From assembly GCF_000695625.1 (NCBI RefSeq), contig NZ_JMQI01000081.1, positions 1 through 64,000 on the forward strand: a stretch of DNA of 64,000 nucleotides, written 5' to 3'. Positions 16,328 through 24,449 of the stretch are shown one piece after another; position 1 is the first letter of the stretch; every line of letters starts with the position of its first letter. This DNA is from Amycolatopsis rifamycinica (GTDB lineage: Bacteria > Actinomycetota > Actinomycetes > Mycobacteriales > Pseudonocardiaceae). The position numbers were made by a program, and so were the translations under genes. A model generated the notes under the pieces. It was given only the letters and a program-made list of their open reading frames with translations, made no database searches and had not been told where the DNA came from.

Positions 16328-18060
16328 CACACGTTACCCACACGGGAAGAGGCAGTCACAGTGACTGCCTCTTTTTTGTTGTCGTAGACGACTTGCAGGC
16401 CCAGGTCCCGGTAGACCTGCGTGATCCTCTCCGGGGTCCGTGAGTTGAGGTGCCTGGCGACGTCGCCGAGCTGGTCGAGCATCGCGTACACCTCTGCCAC
16501 GTCGACCGCTTGCGTGTCCGGCAGGTGCCTCAACTCCTCCATGGCGGCCTGCCGCTCGGCCTGCGCGCGCTTCATCGGCTCGACGAAGTTGACGGGGTCC
16601 ACGCCCGCCTCGATAGCCGCAAGGTGCCGCCGGAGCTTCTCCTCGGCACCCTTCAGCCGCTTCTCCGCGTTGGCTCGACGGCCGTCCACCCGGCCATCCT
16701 GCGACCCGGTGAGCAGCCGCACCGTCTCGTCACGGTTGTCCGGGGCGAAGATCTGGCATAGCCACTCGTTGATTGGCCGGACTACGACGTCCTCTCGAAG
16801 GTTCACCGTCTTCGGATGATCGGCCAGCGCCGCCGAACCCGACGCCATCGTTCGAGCAATGCACCGGTAGTAGCCGCCCTTCCGGATCGCAGCGCCTTGC
16901 ATCTTCCGGGTGCAGATCTCGCACCGCACCAGCCCCTTCAATAGGTACGTGTGCTTGGTGGCCGCCCGGTTTCGTTCGAGCTTGGCAATCCCAGGCAGTC
17001 CACCGGCCGCACGGGATCGGCGCATCAGCTGCGCTTGCGTGAACGTCTCGACAGAAACAATCTCAGGATGCGCGGGTCGTCGAGACCGAACAACGCGTTC
17101 GGGCGCCGCCCGCTTGAACCGCACGACGTGCCCGGCGCCGACGTCATCCGGATTCAGCAGCGTCTCGTGCTTGGTCCAACGCCCGAAGATCGCGTACCCC
17201 GTGTATCGCGGATTCTCCAGAATGGATCGAACGGTGCTGCCTTGCCAGCCGTCGGCGAGCCGGTGCCGGTTCTGGTCGGGCCGGCGTTCCGAAGGGCAGG
17301 GCACTCCGTCCTCGTTGAGCCCCTTCGCGATCGCGCGGTCACCGACGCCTTCCATGTACTCGGCGAAGACCCGCTGGACCACCTCGGCTGCGTCGGGATC
17401 AATGGCCAGCACGCGCAGCCGGAACCCCTCGGCGGCCTTACGCGGGTTCGGGTGCGGCCCACCGTCAACGACGACGTACCCGTACGGCGCCCGGCCGCCT
17501 TGGTGTCGCCCTTCGTTGACTACCTGCGCGTCCATCGCCGCGCGGACGCGCGCCTGGACGTGCTGGCGTTCCGATTCGCTCATTCCACCGAGCACGCTCA
17601 TGAGCATCTTGTGCGACGGGTTCCGCGCGTCGTACTTCCCGCCCAGCTCCGGCACCCACAAGTCGACGCCGTACGCGGCGAACCGCGGCGCGATCAGTGA
17701 GAACTGATTGCCGAACCAACACCGGGTGCCCTCGCCGACCACGACGGCGTTCCACGTCCGCCGGGGATTCTTCAGTTCGGCGAGCAGTTGCGCGGCCTCG
17801 TTCCGGCGCTCCCAGGGGACCGACCGCGACTGCCCGATATCGAAGTACTCCGCCACGATCCGGCCGCCCAGCGGCTCGACGAACTTCCGAGCGTTCCCGA
17901 ACTGCCAGCCGCGAGAGGTCTCCGGGTCCTGATTGTCCTCCGTCGAGCACCGGCCGTAGGCCGCGAGTTCACCGATCCCGTCGTCGACCGGCTCGGCCAC
18001 CTCAAGGCCAAGGATGTCGTCCAGCGTCGACCACGGGTCGTTGCTGATTTCAGCCGTCAC
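16309..18060 (-). CDS. Large serine recombinase (integrase)
   Basis: 583 aa, GTG start at 18060 overlapping the preceding small gene's stop. The resolvase domain carries the nucleophile Ser39 in AAYGRCSTEDNQDP. It is followed by a recombinase domain (RAPYGYVVVDG, WQGSTVRSILENPRYTGYA), a zinc ribbon (VRCEICTRKMQ ... YYRC) and a C-terminal coiled coil (RRANAEKRLKGAEEKLRRHL). It should integrate and, with a directionality factor, excise the element. The stop codon lies within the T-loop of the tRNA-like fragment, so the last codons overlap both that fragment and its terminator, as expected if att lies at the gene's 3' end. Confidence 0.9.
   Translation of the reverse strand: MTAEISNDPWSTLDDILGLEVAEPVDDGIGELAAYGRCSTEDNQDPETSRGWQFGNARKFVEPLGGRIVAEYFDIGQSRSVPWERRNEAAQLLAELKNPRRTWNAVVVGEGTRCWFGNQFSLIAPRFAAYGVDLWVPELGGKYDARNPSHKMLMSVLGGMSESERQHVQARVRAAMDAQVVNEGRHQGGRAPYGYVVVDGGPHPNPRKAAEGFRLRVLAIDPDAAEVVQRVFAEYMEGVGDRAIAKGLNEDGVPCPSERRPDQNRHRLADGWQGSTVRSILENPRYTGYAIFGRWTKHETLLNPDDVGAGHVVRFKRAAPERVVRSRRPAHPEIVSVETFTQAQLMRRSRAAGGLPGIAKLERNRAATKHTYLLKGLVRCEICTRKMQGAAIRKGGYYRCIARTMASGSAALADHPKTVNLREDVVVRPINEWLCQIFAPDNRDETVRLLTGSQDGRVDGRRANAEKRLKGAEEKLRRHLAAIEAGVDPVNFVEPMKRAQAERQAAMEELRHLPDTQAVDVAEVYAMLDQLGDVARHLNSRTPERITQVYRDLGLQVVYDNKKEAVTVTASSRVGNVCVRGGT
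16349..16377 (+). terminator. Rho-independent terminator behind tRNA fragment
   Basis: A perfect 10-bp stem GAGGCAGTCA / TGACTGCCTC with loop CAG is followed by six T (16372-16377). It sits 22 bp after the tRNA-like end, as tRNA terminators usually do. It also lies inside the last codons of the integrase gene on the other strand. Confidence 0.75.
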
Positions 18061-18212
18061 GGTTCCTCCTCTGCCGGTCTGTCCAGGACCGGCACCTCGG
18101 TAAGCTCGATCAGAACGGCCAGCAGTCCGCGTGCCACGGCTGGCGTCAGTTCTGGCAATCCCGCAGGTAGAATAACCCGGATCGGTCGATCCTCGGAGTG
18201 ATTGGCGCTCAT
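18057..18212 (-). CDS. Small conserved AICE-type protein
   Basis: 51 aa, starting with ATG at 18212 and ending TGA at 18057. It overlaps the translocase stop (ATGA) and the integrase start (GTGA) by 4 nt each, so three genes are translationally chained. The sequence includes RVILPAGLPELTPAVARGLL and an acidic tail (LDRPAEEEP). Short acidic proteins in this position are common in actinobacterial integrative elements. Function unknown; it might assist the integrase as a directionality factor, which is speculation. Confidence 0.65.
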   Translation of the reverse strand: MSANHSEDRPIRVILPAGLPELTPAVARGLLAVLIELTEVPVLDRPAEEEP

Positions 18213-20335
18213 GACCGACCTTCCTGCCCGGTCGACTCGCCGCCTTCCCTTGCGCGGTCGATTGCGCTCCTGATTTCAGCCGTCCGGTATCCGCGAACCT
18301 GCCTCGTCTCGCCGTCTTCGCCGATCACGCGGTCTCGCGTCGGCCGGCGCCCCACCTCGGACATCTGCTGCGCGAACGTCCGCGAGTCGACCTCCAACAC
18401 GTCTAGCAACTCGGCTGTCGGCACGAAGTCCCGGCCGTCTGGCCCGAGATCGTCTCCCAAGCACTCAACGAGCGATGCGAGCACCTCGGGCAGCTCGCCA
18501 GGTGACTCAGCCGCGTGACCTGCACCGATTGCCTTGACGGCAGCCGCGTGGTCGAGCACCGGCATGGTTTCCTGCCCCGCCGCGTGCCCAGTGAGCGTCC
18601 CGGCTGTCTCGCGTAGCGTCCGGCCCTGCTCGCAGATGGTCCGCCAGTCCTCGTTCGGCATGTAGTAGGTCCGAACCGTCATGGCCAGCACGTCGGCGCC
18701 GGCTGACGTGTCGCCGTCCGGCCGCAGGATGCCGACGCCCTTGTGGGAGGGCAGCAGCCGGCTGGAGTCGAACCCGCGCGTGTTCATCTGCTCGCCGAGC
18801 ACGATGTTCGAGTCGCGCCAGTCCATCACCCGCAGGGCGAACCGCGACCCGAGTACCGCCCGCAGCCCCGACGGGATCGTCTTCGAGTCCGGCCGCTGCG
18901 TGGCGAGCACCAGGACGATCCCAGCGGCCGGCCCCTTCTTCGCCAGCCACGTCAGCAGCTCGCCGATGTACTCGCCCGCCGTGAGCTTCTTGCCCTGCAC
19001 GTCGACGGGGGTGCGATCCTCCAGAGGAACCTGAACCTCATCGATGAAAATGGCCGTGATCGGCATGTTCAGTGCCTTGTCTCGGGACATTTCCGGCGTG
19101 ACCTTCGATTCCGGACATGTGAGGTCGTCCAGGTCGCGCATCCGCCGAAACCGCGTCTGGACCTCGCCGACCAGCTCAATCAGCCAGTCCACAAGCGCCA
19201 GAACGTGCTCGGGTTCGTCGCCGGACATGAACCGATGCGCCACCAGGCCGGCCGCGTCCCAGTCCTTTCCCGCCTTAAAGTCCGCGACGTACAGCCGCAC
19301 CCATGCATCCAAGATGAGCCCGGCCGCCGCGAGCCGGGCGGCGAAGGTCTTGCCCTGCCGGGGGATGGCGCCGACCAGCAGTGACGTCCACACCAGCGGT
19401 AGGTCAATCCGCCGGTCCCGCGCATCCCGCCCGAACGGGATCGGGCGCCACGCATCCCACTGCGCCACGCCGAGCAACGGCGTCCGCAACGGCGGAGAGG
19501 CGTACGGGTCCTCATCGGCCACCCACATCGACACCCGCCCAGCGTGCCCACCGTTCCCGCGGACCCGCTCGACGATCAACTGGACCTCATCGACGGCAAG
19601 CGCGGACGCTAGTGCGTCCCGGTTCTTCACCACGTCGGCCGCCTTACGGGTGGCTGGAAGGTCGACGGTGACCGCCCACCCGTCGCCGACACGCGTCGCG
19701 CGCTCGACCAGCCGCAACACCTCGTCCTTACCGATCAGCTTCGCGTCCCGGAACGCGTCCACCAGTACCTGCGGGTCCATCGTCCAAGTCAGCGTCCGCG
19801 GCCCGGCGAGCGCCGGCTTTCGGCCGGGACTGCCGTCCTTCTTACGCCCGAAGATCGCGAGCGCCACGGAGGCGGCGACCCCGCCGATCCACAGAGGATC
19901 AGCGCCGTACACCAGGTCAACGATGGCCACCCCAACGGTCGCGACGACCAGGACGGCACCGGTTACCTTCCAGCGGAACAGGGTGAGCGCCCGAATCTCC
20001 GTGAACTTGTCGGCCAGCTTCTCCGACTCTTCGGCGGCCGTCCGGTAGTCCCGGACGGTGACCCACCCGCGCCACCACCGCACCCCGACGACCATGCCGC
20101 GAACGACCGCGCCGATGTACCGCCACGGCGATTTCACCAGCCCAACAATGGCATCCTTGCCTGCCTGGATGGCCTGAGGCTTGCTCTTCAGCCACAACGG
20201 CACACGCGGCGAGTGCAGCCACCACCGGATAAACCGGTTCGTCTTCGGCTCACGTCGACGCGGTTGGGGCAACGTGTCGTCGACCAGTTCGCCGTCGAAC
20301 ACAGGGTCGGCCTTGACCGGCAACGAGTCAGCCAT
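18209..20335 (-). CDS. FtsK/SpoIIIE-type DNA translocase (conjugative transfer)
   Basis: 708 aa from the ATG at 20335. The N-terminal part holds a membrane-proximal region (TLFRWKVTGAVLVVATVGVA). An FtsK-like motor domain follows, with Walker A GAIPRQGKTFAARLA near residue 320 and Walker B ITAIFIDEVQVP near 428. The C-terminus has a winged-helix-like region (ELLDVLEVDSRTFAQQMSEV). In actinomycete elements such as pSAM2 a single FtsK-like protein (TraSA/TraB) moves double-stranded DNA between hyphae. It overlaps the upstream DUF2637-like gene by 8 bp and the downstream 51-aa gene by 4 bp, and sits mid-operon. Confidence 0.9.
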   Translation of the reverse strand: MADSLPVKADPVFDGELVDDTLPQPRRREPKTNRFIRWWLHSPRVPLWLKSKPQAIQAGKDAIVGLVKSPWRYIGAVVRGMVVGVRWWRGWVTVRDYRTAAEESEKLADKFTEIRALTLFRWKVTGAVLVVATVGVAIVDLVYGADPLWIGGVAASVALAIFGRKKDGSPGRKPALAGPRTLTWTMDPQVLVDAFRDAKLIGKDEVLRLVERATRVGDGWAVTVDLPATRKAADVVKNRDALASALAVDEVQLIVERVRGNGGHAGRVSMWVADEDPYASPPLRTPLLGVAQWDAWRPIPFGRDARDRRIDLPLVWTSLLVGAIPRQGKTFAARLAAAGLILDAWVRLYVADFKAGKDWDAAGLVAHRFMSGDEPEHVLALVDWLIELVGEVQTRFRRMRDLDDLTCPESKVTPEMSRDKALNMPITAIFIDEVQVPLEDRTPVDVQGKKLTAGEYIGELLTWLAKKGPAAGIVLVLATQRPDSKTIPSGLRAVLGSRFALRVMDWRDSNIVLGEQMNTRGFDSSRLLPSHKGVGILRPDGDTSAGADVLAMTVRTYYMPNEDWRTICEQGRTLRETAGTLTGHAAGQETMPVLDHAAAVKAIGAGHAAESPGELPEVLASLVECLGDDLGPDGRDFVPTAELLDVLEVDSRTFAQQMSEVGRRPTRDRVIGEDGETRQVRGYRTAEIRSAIDRAREGGESTGQEGRS

Positions 20336-21017
20336 TACCCACCTCCGACCGCAGCGCCCGCGCCAGCCGGGGCGACAAGCCACGCGAGCAGCCGGTAGCC
20401 CGCCGCACCCACGCCGGCGTGATCTCGACGTCCGGCGTCCAGCTCTCCCGAGCGATAGCGAGGTAATCGGCGAACAGCACCCGTCGCCCGGTCTCCTGCT
20501 GGACAGGACGCCGTTCAGCCGCGACCAACACGGCATCGGTGAGCTTGTCCCGCAGGTCGGTGATCGCCTCGACGGCGACGAACACGACAAGCGGCGGCAC
20601 CGAGTGCAGCACGATGGCGGCAGCCTCTCCAGCCGCGAACGACGTCCAAGTGTTCATGACGTAGGTGGCTGCGAGCGTGAACCACTTCGCCCGTCGCACC
20701 CAGACGCCGGTCCGGACCTGGTACCGCGCGGTGACCTGCTCCGCACGCAGGATCGCGAGCAGGACAAGCGAGACGGTCGGGTCCAGCACCCACGCAGCCA
20801 GCCACGGCAGCGACCCCGGCCGCGTGCCGGCCGACGCGAAGCCCTGGACGTTGGTCATCGTGAACGCCAACCCGAGCACGATCCCGGACCAGCACATCCA
20901 GTCGACCTGCCGCCGCACCCGCTCGATCCGCAGCGCCACGACGTCCGGATCGGTCTGGTAGGCCCGCACCTCCGCGGCTTCGGCGGCATCCTGCGCGAGC
21001 CGTTGCGCCCGGTTCAT
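20328..21017 (-). CDS. DUF2637-like membrane protein of transfer module
   Basis: 229 aa, ATG at 21017 overlapping the upstream gene's stop. Three or four hydrophobic segments (WMCWSGIVLGLAFTMTNVQG, AAWVLDPTVSLVLLAIL, AAAIVLHSVPPLVVFVAVEA) precede a cytosolic C-terminus with VEITPAWVRRATGCSRGLSP. DUF2637/Spd-like proteins accompany FtsK-type transfer proteins in AICEs and are linked to spread of DNA through mycelium. The 8-bp overlap with the translocase gene supports a shared role at the membrane. Confidence 0.65.
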   Translation of the reverse strand: MNRAQRLAQDAAEAAEVRAYQTDPDVVALRIERVRRQVDWMCWSGIVLGLAFTMTNVQGFASAGTRPGSLPWLAAWVLDPTVSLVLLAILRAEQVTARYQVRTGVWVRRAKWFTLAATYVMNTWTSFAAGEAAAIVLHSVPPLVVFVAVEAITDLRDKLTDAVLVAAERRPVQQETGRRVLFADYLAIARESWTPDVEITPAWVRRATGCSRGLSPRLARALRSEVGNG

Positions 21018-21343
21018 CGCCGACCACCCCGCTTCGACGTGTCGACGGTGGTCACGGTCATCGCGCGAGCCAGCGCGTAGGACGCGAACAGCGCCGGCAA
21101 CCCGAGCACGGCGAACAGCAGCCACGGGCTACCGGGGTGAGCGATCACGACCCACTGAACAGCGACGATCAGCCCGGCGTTGAACAGCACCCGCCCGACC
21201 AGCGACACGAGCCGCGCCCCGCTCCGAGCCGCTTCGGCGGCGGCCTTCGCCCGGCGGGAACCGGCCCGCCAGACCCAGAACAGCACGAGCAGCACGCCGA
21301 CACCGGCGAGAATCTGCGTGGGCGTCACGGTGAGTCCGTTCAT
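21014..21343 (-). CDS. Small membrane protein of transfer module
   Basis: 109 aa, ATG at 21343. Helix 1 is ILAGVGVLLVLFWVWRAG; a basic linker (RRAKAAAEAARSGARL) and two helices (LFNAGLIVAVQWVVIAH, WLLFAVLGLPALFASYALAR) follow. It is typical of the small membrane proteins encoded next to FtsK-like genes in actinobacterial elements. It overlaps both neighbours by 4 nt. Specific family not recognised. Confidence 0.65.
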   Translation of the reverse strand: MNGLTVTPTQILAGVGVLLVLFWVWRAGSRRAKAAAEAARSGARLVSLVGRVLFNAGLIVAVQWVVIAHPGSPWLLFAVLGLPALFASYALARAMTVTTVDTSKRGGRR

Positions 21344-21675
21344 CGCGCACCCCGATCGGTCCGCTCGCCGCGCCGCAGCCAGACAGGGTGCAGGGCGCGC
21401 CGATCGTCGTCGGTCATCCCGCCCCAGACGCCGACCGTGTCGAGGCCGGCTGTCCGCAACTCCAGCTCCAGGCACTCGTCCCGGACAGGACACCCGCCGC
21501 ACAGCCGCTCGGCCAGCTCGCCGTCGCTACCTGCGTCGGGTGGCCCGTCGTCCGGCGGGGGCCACATGCAGACTCCTTCGCTGGTCACGACGTCGGTCAG
21601 GACTTGGGTCGGAACCCAGCGCAGCCGGTCCAGCCGCCAGGCGATTCCGATCAACTGCAGGTCGTCGGCGCTCAT
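21340..21675 (-). CDS. WhiB-family iron-sulfur regulator
   Basis: 111 aa. Four cysteines (GVCMW and LCGGCPVRDEC) should hold a [4Fe-4S] cluster, and the GVWGG turn is the WhiB signature, followed by basic residues (WLRRGERTDRG). WhiB-like proteins bind sigma factor or DNA and respond to redox or NO. In this operon it probably controls transfer or excision genes of the element. It overlaps the next gene (ATGA) and the HTH gene by 4 nt. Confidence 0.9.
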   Translation of the reverse strand: MSADDLQLIGIAWRLDRLRWVPTQVLTDVVTSEGVCMWPPPDDGPPDAGSDGELAERLCGGCPVRDECLELELRTAGLDTVGVWGGMTDDDRRALHPVWLRRGERTDRGAR

Positions 21676-21860
21676 GCGGCACCTCCGGCCTGACGCGACC
21701 CGAGCAGACGGGCCAGCTCGGTCGACGACACACGGAGACCGGAACGGCAGCGCGTGGCGCGCAGCTCGCGGGTCCGGATCGCCCGGCTGACTGCAGCGCG
21801 GGACACGCCGAGCAGCCAGGCCGCTTCTCGAATGGTGTGAAAAGTGATGTGCGAGTTCAT
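21672..21860 (-). CDS. Excisionase-like MerR-type HTH protein
   Basis: 62 aa from the ATG at 21860. The helix-turn-helix reads TIREAAWLLGVSRAAVSRAI, followed by RELRATRCRSGLRVSSTELA, the pattern of helix_turn_helix_17/Xis proteins. It is the first gene of the leftward operon that runs through WhiB and Tra to the integrase, so it may be the excision factor and/or autoregulator. TGATTTCA repeats lie just upstream at 21878-21885 and 21898-21905. Confidence 0.7.
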   Translation of the reverse strand: MNSHITFHTIREAAWLLGVSRAAVSRAIRTRELRATRCRSGLRVSSTELARLLGSRQAGGAA

Positions 21861-21877
21861 GAGAAAGACCAATCTGA

Positions 21878-21905
21878 TGATTTCAAGACTATATTGTTGA
21901 TTTCA
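21878..21905. promoter_or_regulatory. Paired TGATTTCA operator-like repeats
   Basis: TGATTTCA occurs at 21878-21885 and 21898-21905, 20 bp (two helical turns) apart, in the divergent promoter between the Xis-like and XRE genes. The same octamer is the core of a palindrome at 26049-26065 upstream of another element gene. Confidence 0.5.
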
Positions 21906-22016
21906 GCTCTTTGGTGGGCGCGTTTGTCCGACGCGCCGCCGACGAAGTGCTAGGCGACGTGGTGAAAGCGCGAAGAACCGCTAATCTCGGCGCTGAGGCG
22001 GAGCGCGGAGGAATAC

Positions 22017-22397
22017 GTGTCGGAGGACTGGGCGGCAGTCGCCAAGGCGATCAACATGCGCGTGAACGAACTCGGCTGGCGACAACGCGAGCTGGCCGAG
22101 CGATCGCACGTGTCGCAGGCGATCGTGCGCGAGCTCCAGCACCACACGGTCGAGCGCCGCCGGAGCGCGCGCACGCTCGAAGCGTTGTCGACGACGCTGG
22201 GCTGGCACCCGCAGCACCTGTTGGCCGTGCTGCAAAACCGCACCCCGCCGCATCCAGACGAGCCGACCGACGACGGCCACGAGCTGTGGTCCCGCCTGGA
22301 CGCGCTCGAACAGCGCCTGGCCGAGATCACCGACCGGCTGGAGGACGTCCAAACGAGCCTCGCGACCGTGGTCGAGCACGTGAAGCCGAAGCGTTAG
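22017..22397 (+). CDS. XRE-family regulator with coiled-coil tail
   Basis: 126 aa, GTG at 22017 with GGAGGAAT upstream. The HTH is ELGWRQRELAERSHVSQAIV. A C-terminal coiled coil (SRLDALEQRLAEITDRLEDV) probably dimerises it. It is divergent from the transfer operon and sits across the TGATTTCA repeats, so it is a good candidate for the element's main repressor. This regulatory role is inferred from position. Confidence 0.75.
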   Translation: MSEDWAAVAKAINMRVNELGWRQRELAERSHVSQAIVRELQHHTVERRRSARTLEALSTTLGWHPQHLLAVLQNRTPPHPDEPTDDGHELWSRLDALEQRLAEITDRLEDVQTSLATVVEHVKPKR

Positions 22398-22469
22398 CGG
22401 AGGGCGATTCGGGCTGGTGAACCAGGTGGTTTCCATACCTAGAATTCAAGGCCGAAACGACTTCCGATC

Positions 22470-22524
22470 CCATGCACAACCAGTGCAGAAGCAGTGCGCA
22501 ACCACTGCATATCCGCTGCACAAG
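22470..22524. repeat. Five tandem 11-bp repeats (iteron- or operator-like)
   Basis: Five consecutive 11-bp units: ccatgcacaac, cagtgcagaag, cagtgcgcaac, cactgcatatc, cgctgcacaag. The constant core is TGC at units' positions 4-6. The 11-bp period equals one DNA helical turn, so a protein would read all copies on one face. The array ends 17 bp before the ATG at 22542. It may be replication iterons or a cooperative operator. Confidence 0.6.
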
Positions 22525-22541
22525 AGAGCTTTGGGGCGGCA

Positions 22542-23027
22542 ATGAGCGGGGTAGGCGGCTGGACCGGACGGTCAGCTTCGGCGCTGCAATCCGCGTTGCG
22601 GCTGAGCAATGAGAAATTCGCGGAGAAGCTCGGAATCGGCGCGCGTACGGTCGCGTCCTGGCACCAGAAGCCGGACCTTCGCCCGCAGTCGGAGATGCAG
22701 CTGGTTCTCGACACCGCGTATGAGCGGGCGTCGGACGCCGAGCGATCCCGCTTCGCCGAGCTGATCGGCGACGGGCCGGCCGCCCACACCAGGCCGGACA
22801 CGAAGGAAGCCGACCGACGACTTGCCGCGGACCCCCACATCGGCGCGGCTCTCGAATGGCTCGACCAGCACGCCTACCGGAGCCCTGGCGCCGCGCGCCG
22901 CGCCGTCGCCGAGCAGGCCGCGCGCGTCGACGCGCAGGAGGCGTACGCCCGGGCCACTCGCCGCGCGTGGGTCGATCAGCGCCGTGACCGACGCACTCGC
23001 CGAGTACTACGGCCAGCGCCACGGTGA
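22542..23027 (+). CDS. N-terminal HTH half of a split regulator/NUDIX-like gene
   Basis: 161 aa, ATG at 22542. The HTH region is ALRLSNEKFAEKLGIGARTV, then IGAALEWLDQHAYRSPGAAR. The paralogue at 24438-25919 carries the equivalent HTH and WLDRHAGW in one frame with the catalytic-looking body. Here the body lies in another frame starting at 22984. The join falls at about 22975-22985, after which this frame reads only basic filler (RRDRRTRRVLRP). Either a single-base frameshift has split one gene, or the two parts are made separately. Tandem 11-bp repeats precede the start. Confidence 0.6.
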   Translation: MSGVGGWTGRSASALQSALRLSNEKFAEKLGIGARTVASWHQKPDLRPQSEMQLVLDTAYERASDAERSRFAELIGDGPAAHTRPDTKEADRRLAADPHIGAALEWLDQHAYRSPGAARRAVAEQAARVDAQEAYARATRRAWVDQRRDRRTRRVLRPAPR

Positions 23028-24102
23028 CCACGGCTTGTACGCCGGAAGCTGCGGCGAGCAGGCCGTGAACACCAGCATCCTGACCTGCGCTGATTGGCTC
23101 GATCTGGCGTGCGAACTACGCCCGCCGCACGACGGGCTCACGATCGCGAGCGCCCGACCAGACCCGCGGGAAGTCCTGGACGAGCACGCGACGAAGGCAG
23201 CGGTCAACCGGCTCGCCGAGACGGTAGCCATGAACACCCGGCTCATGAACGCGCCGCTCTACCGGCTACTGAGCACGGACATCCGTGAACGCCACCTCGG
23301 CGGCACGTTCGGGGTGGACCACTTCGTCCACTACGCCCTGACGATGGACCTCCTCGAAGGCGAGCTGCTAGACGCGCTCGCAGTCGGCGACACGACGTCG
23401 CTGCCCCTGCGTGATCGCTACCTCCCAGACGTCGGCGCGGTCCTGGACGTCGGCGGCCGACTCTGCGCAGGCGGCGCCCTCGCCTTGACGGCCATCGCTC
23501 GGCCGGCCGATCCCTACCGCGGCGAAGCGGACTACGTGCTCCTGGTCCAGGAACGCTCCGGCCACGTACTCAACGCCACGCGCCGACTCGCCGTCATCCC
23601 GAAGGGCTTCCACCAGCCGCTCACCGACGTCCGACGAGAAACCCAGATGGGCGCCACCCTGCGCCGAGAGATGGAAGAAGAGCTGTTCGGCCGACCGGAC
23701 GCTGACAACACCGTCGCCGACACGCTGACTGCGGACCCGATGCACCCGACCGGGCTCACGGAGCCGATGCGCTGGCTCCTTGCCGAGCCCGGCCGCCTAC
23801 GGATGGAGTGCACCGGGTTCGGCCTCAACCTGGTCAGCGGTAACTACGAATTCGCCAGCCTCATCGTCATCGACGACGAAGAATTCTGGACACGCTACGG
23901 CGGAGTGGTCGAAGCAAACTGGGAATCCGCGACTCTTCGTCAGTATTCGACTACGGATGCGGAACTCGTCACCGAGTTGTTGGGTGATGTAGCGTGGAGC
24001 AACGAAGGACTGTTCGCCATGACGCAAGGACTTCGACGCCTTGCGGAAATCGGCGGAGAGCGCGTGAAACTGCCTGCGATCGAATGGGAGATAGGCCAGT
24101 GA
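22984..24102 (+). CDS. NUDIX-like body of a split regulator gene
   Basis: 372 aa counted from GTG 22984, though no clear ribosome-binding site precedes it. It begins TDALAEYYGQRHGDHGLY, aligning with residues near 140 of the 493-aa paralogue. The segment MGATLRREMEEELFGR resembles the NUDIX box (RExxEExG), and GRLRMECTGFGLNLVSGNYE is highly conserved between paralogues. NUDIX proteins occur in AICEs; pSAM2 Pif, a NUDIX protein, blocks redundant transfer. A similar immunity or signalling role is possible but inferred. It overlaps the cupin gene by 4 nt (GTGA). Confidence 0.6.
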   Translation: MTDALAEYYGQRHGDHGLYAGSCGEQAVNTSILTCADWLDLACELRPPHDGLTIASARPDPREVLDEHATKAAVNRLAETVAMNTRLMNAPLYRLLSTDIRERHLGGTFGVDHFVHYALTMDLLEGELLDALAVGDTTSLPLRDRYLPDVGAVLDVGGRLCAGGALALTAIARPADPYRGEADYVLLVQERSGHVLNATRRLAVIPKGFHQPLTDVRRETQMGATLRREMEEELFGRPDADNTVADTLTADPMHPTGLTEPMRWLLAEPGRLRMECTGFGLNLVSGNYEFASLIVIDDEEFWTRYGGVVEANWESATLRQYSTTDAELVTELLGDVAWSNEGLFAMTQGLRRLAEIGGERVKLPAIEWEIGQ

Positions 24103-24449
24103 GCGACGGTTGGACCGCCGGCAACGCCAACGAAGACGCGGCCGAAACGCGCGGCTGGTTGGTCGGTCACTTTATCGACCCGTCGCAGGGCGTCCGAGCC
24201 TCCAAGGACGTCGAAGTCAAGTGGGCCAACCATCCTGCTGGGGATAAGCGTCCCGAGTGGACCTCCGACGACCAGCGAACCACGCTGGTGATGCTGGTCT
24301 CCGGCGAGTTTCGCATAGAGGTCACAGGCGGCGGCAAGATCATGACGCGCCAGGGTGACTACGTGATGTGGGGGCCCGGGATCGACCATTCTTGGGAAGC
24401 TTTGGCGGATTCGGTTGTCCTGACGGTTCGCTGGCCTTCAGCAACCTAA
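24099..24449 (+). CDS. Cupin-domain protein
   Basis: 116 aa, GTG start coupled to the stop of the NUDIX-like gene. Cupin motifs are RTTLVMLVSGEFRIEV and GDYVMWGPGIDHSWEAL, the second with the conserved G(X)5P...H pattern, giving a small single beta-barrel. It could bind a sugar-nucleotide or metal ligand. It lies between the two HTH/NUDIX-like paralogues and overlaps the convergent one by 12 bp. Its substrate is not evident. Confidence 0.7.
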   Translation: MSDGWTAGNANEDAAETRGWLVGHFIDPSQGVRASKDVEVKWANHPAGDKRPEWTSDDQRTTLVMLVSGEFRIEVTGGGKIMTRQGDYVMWGPGIDHSWEALADSVVLTVRWPSAT

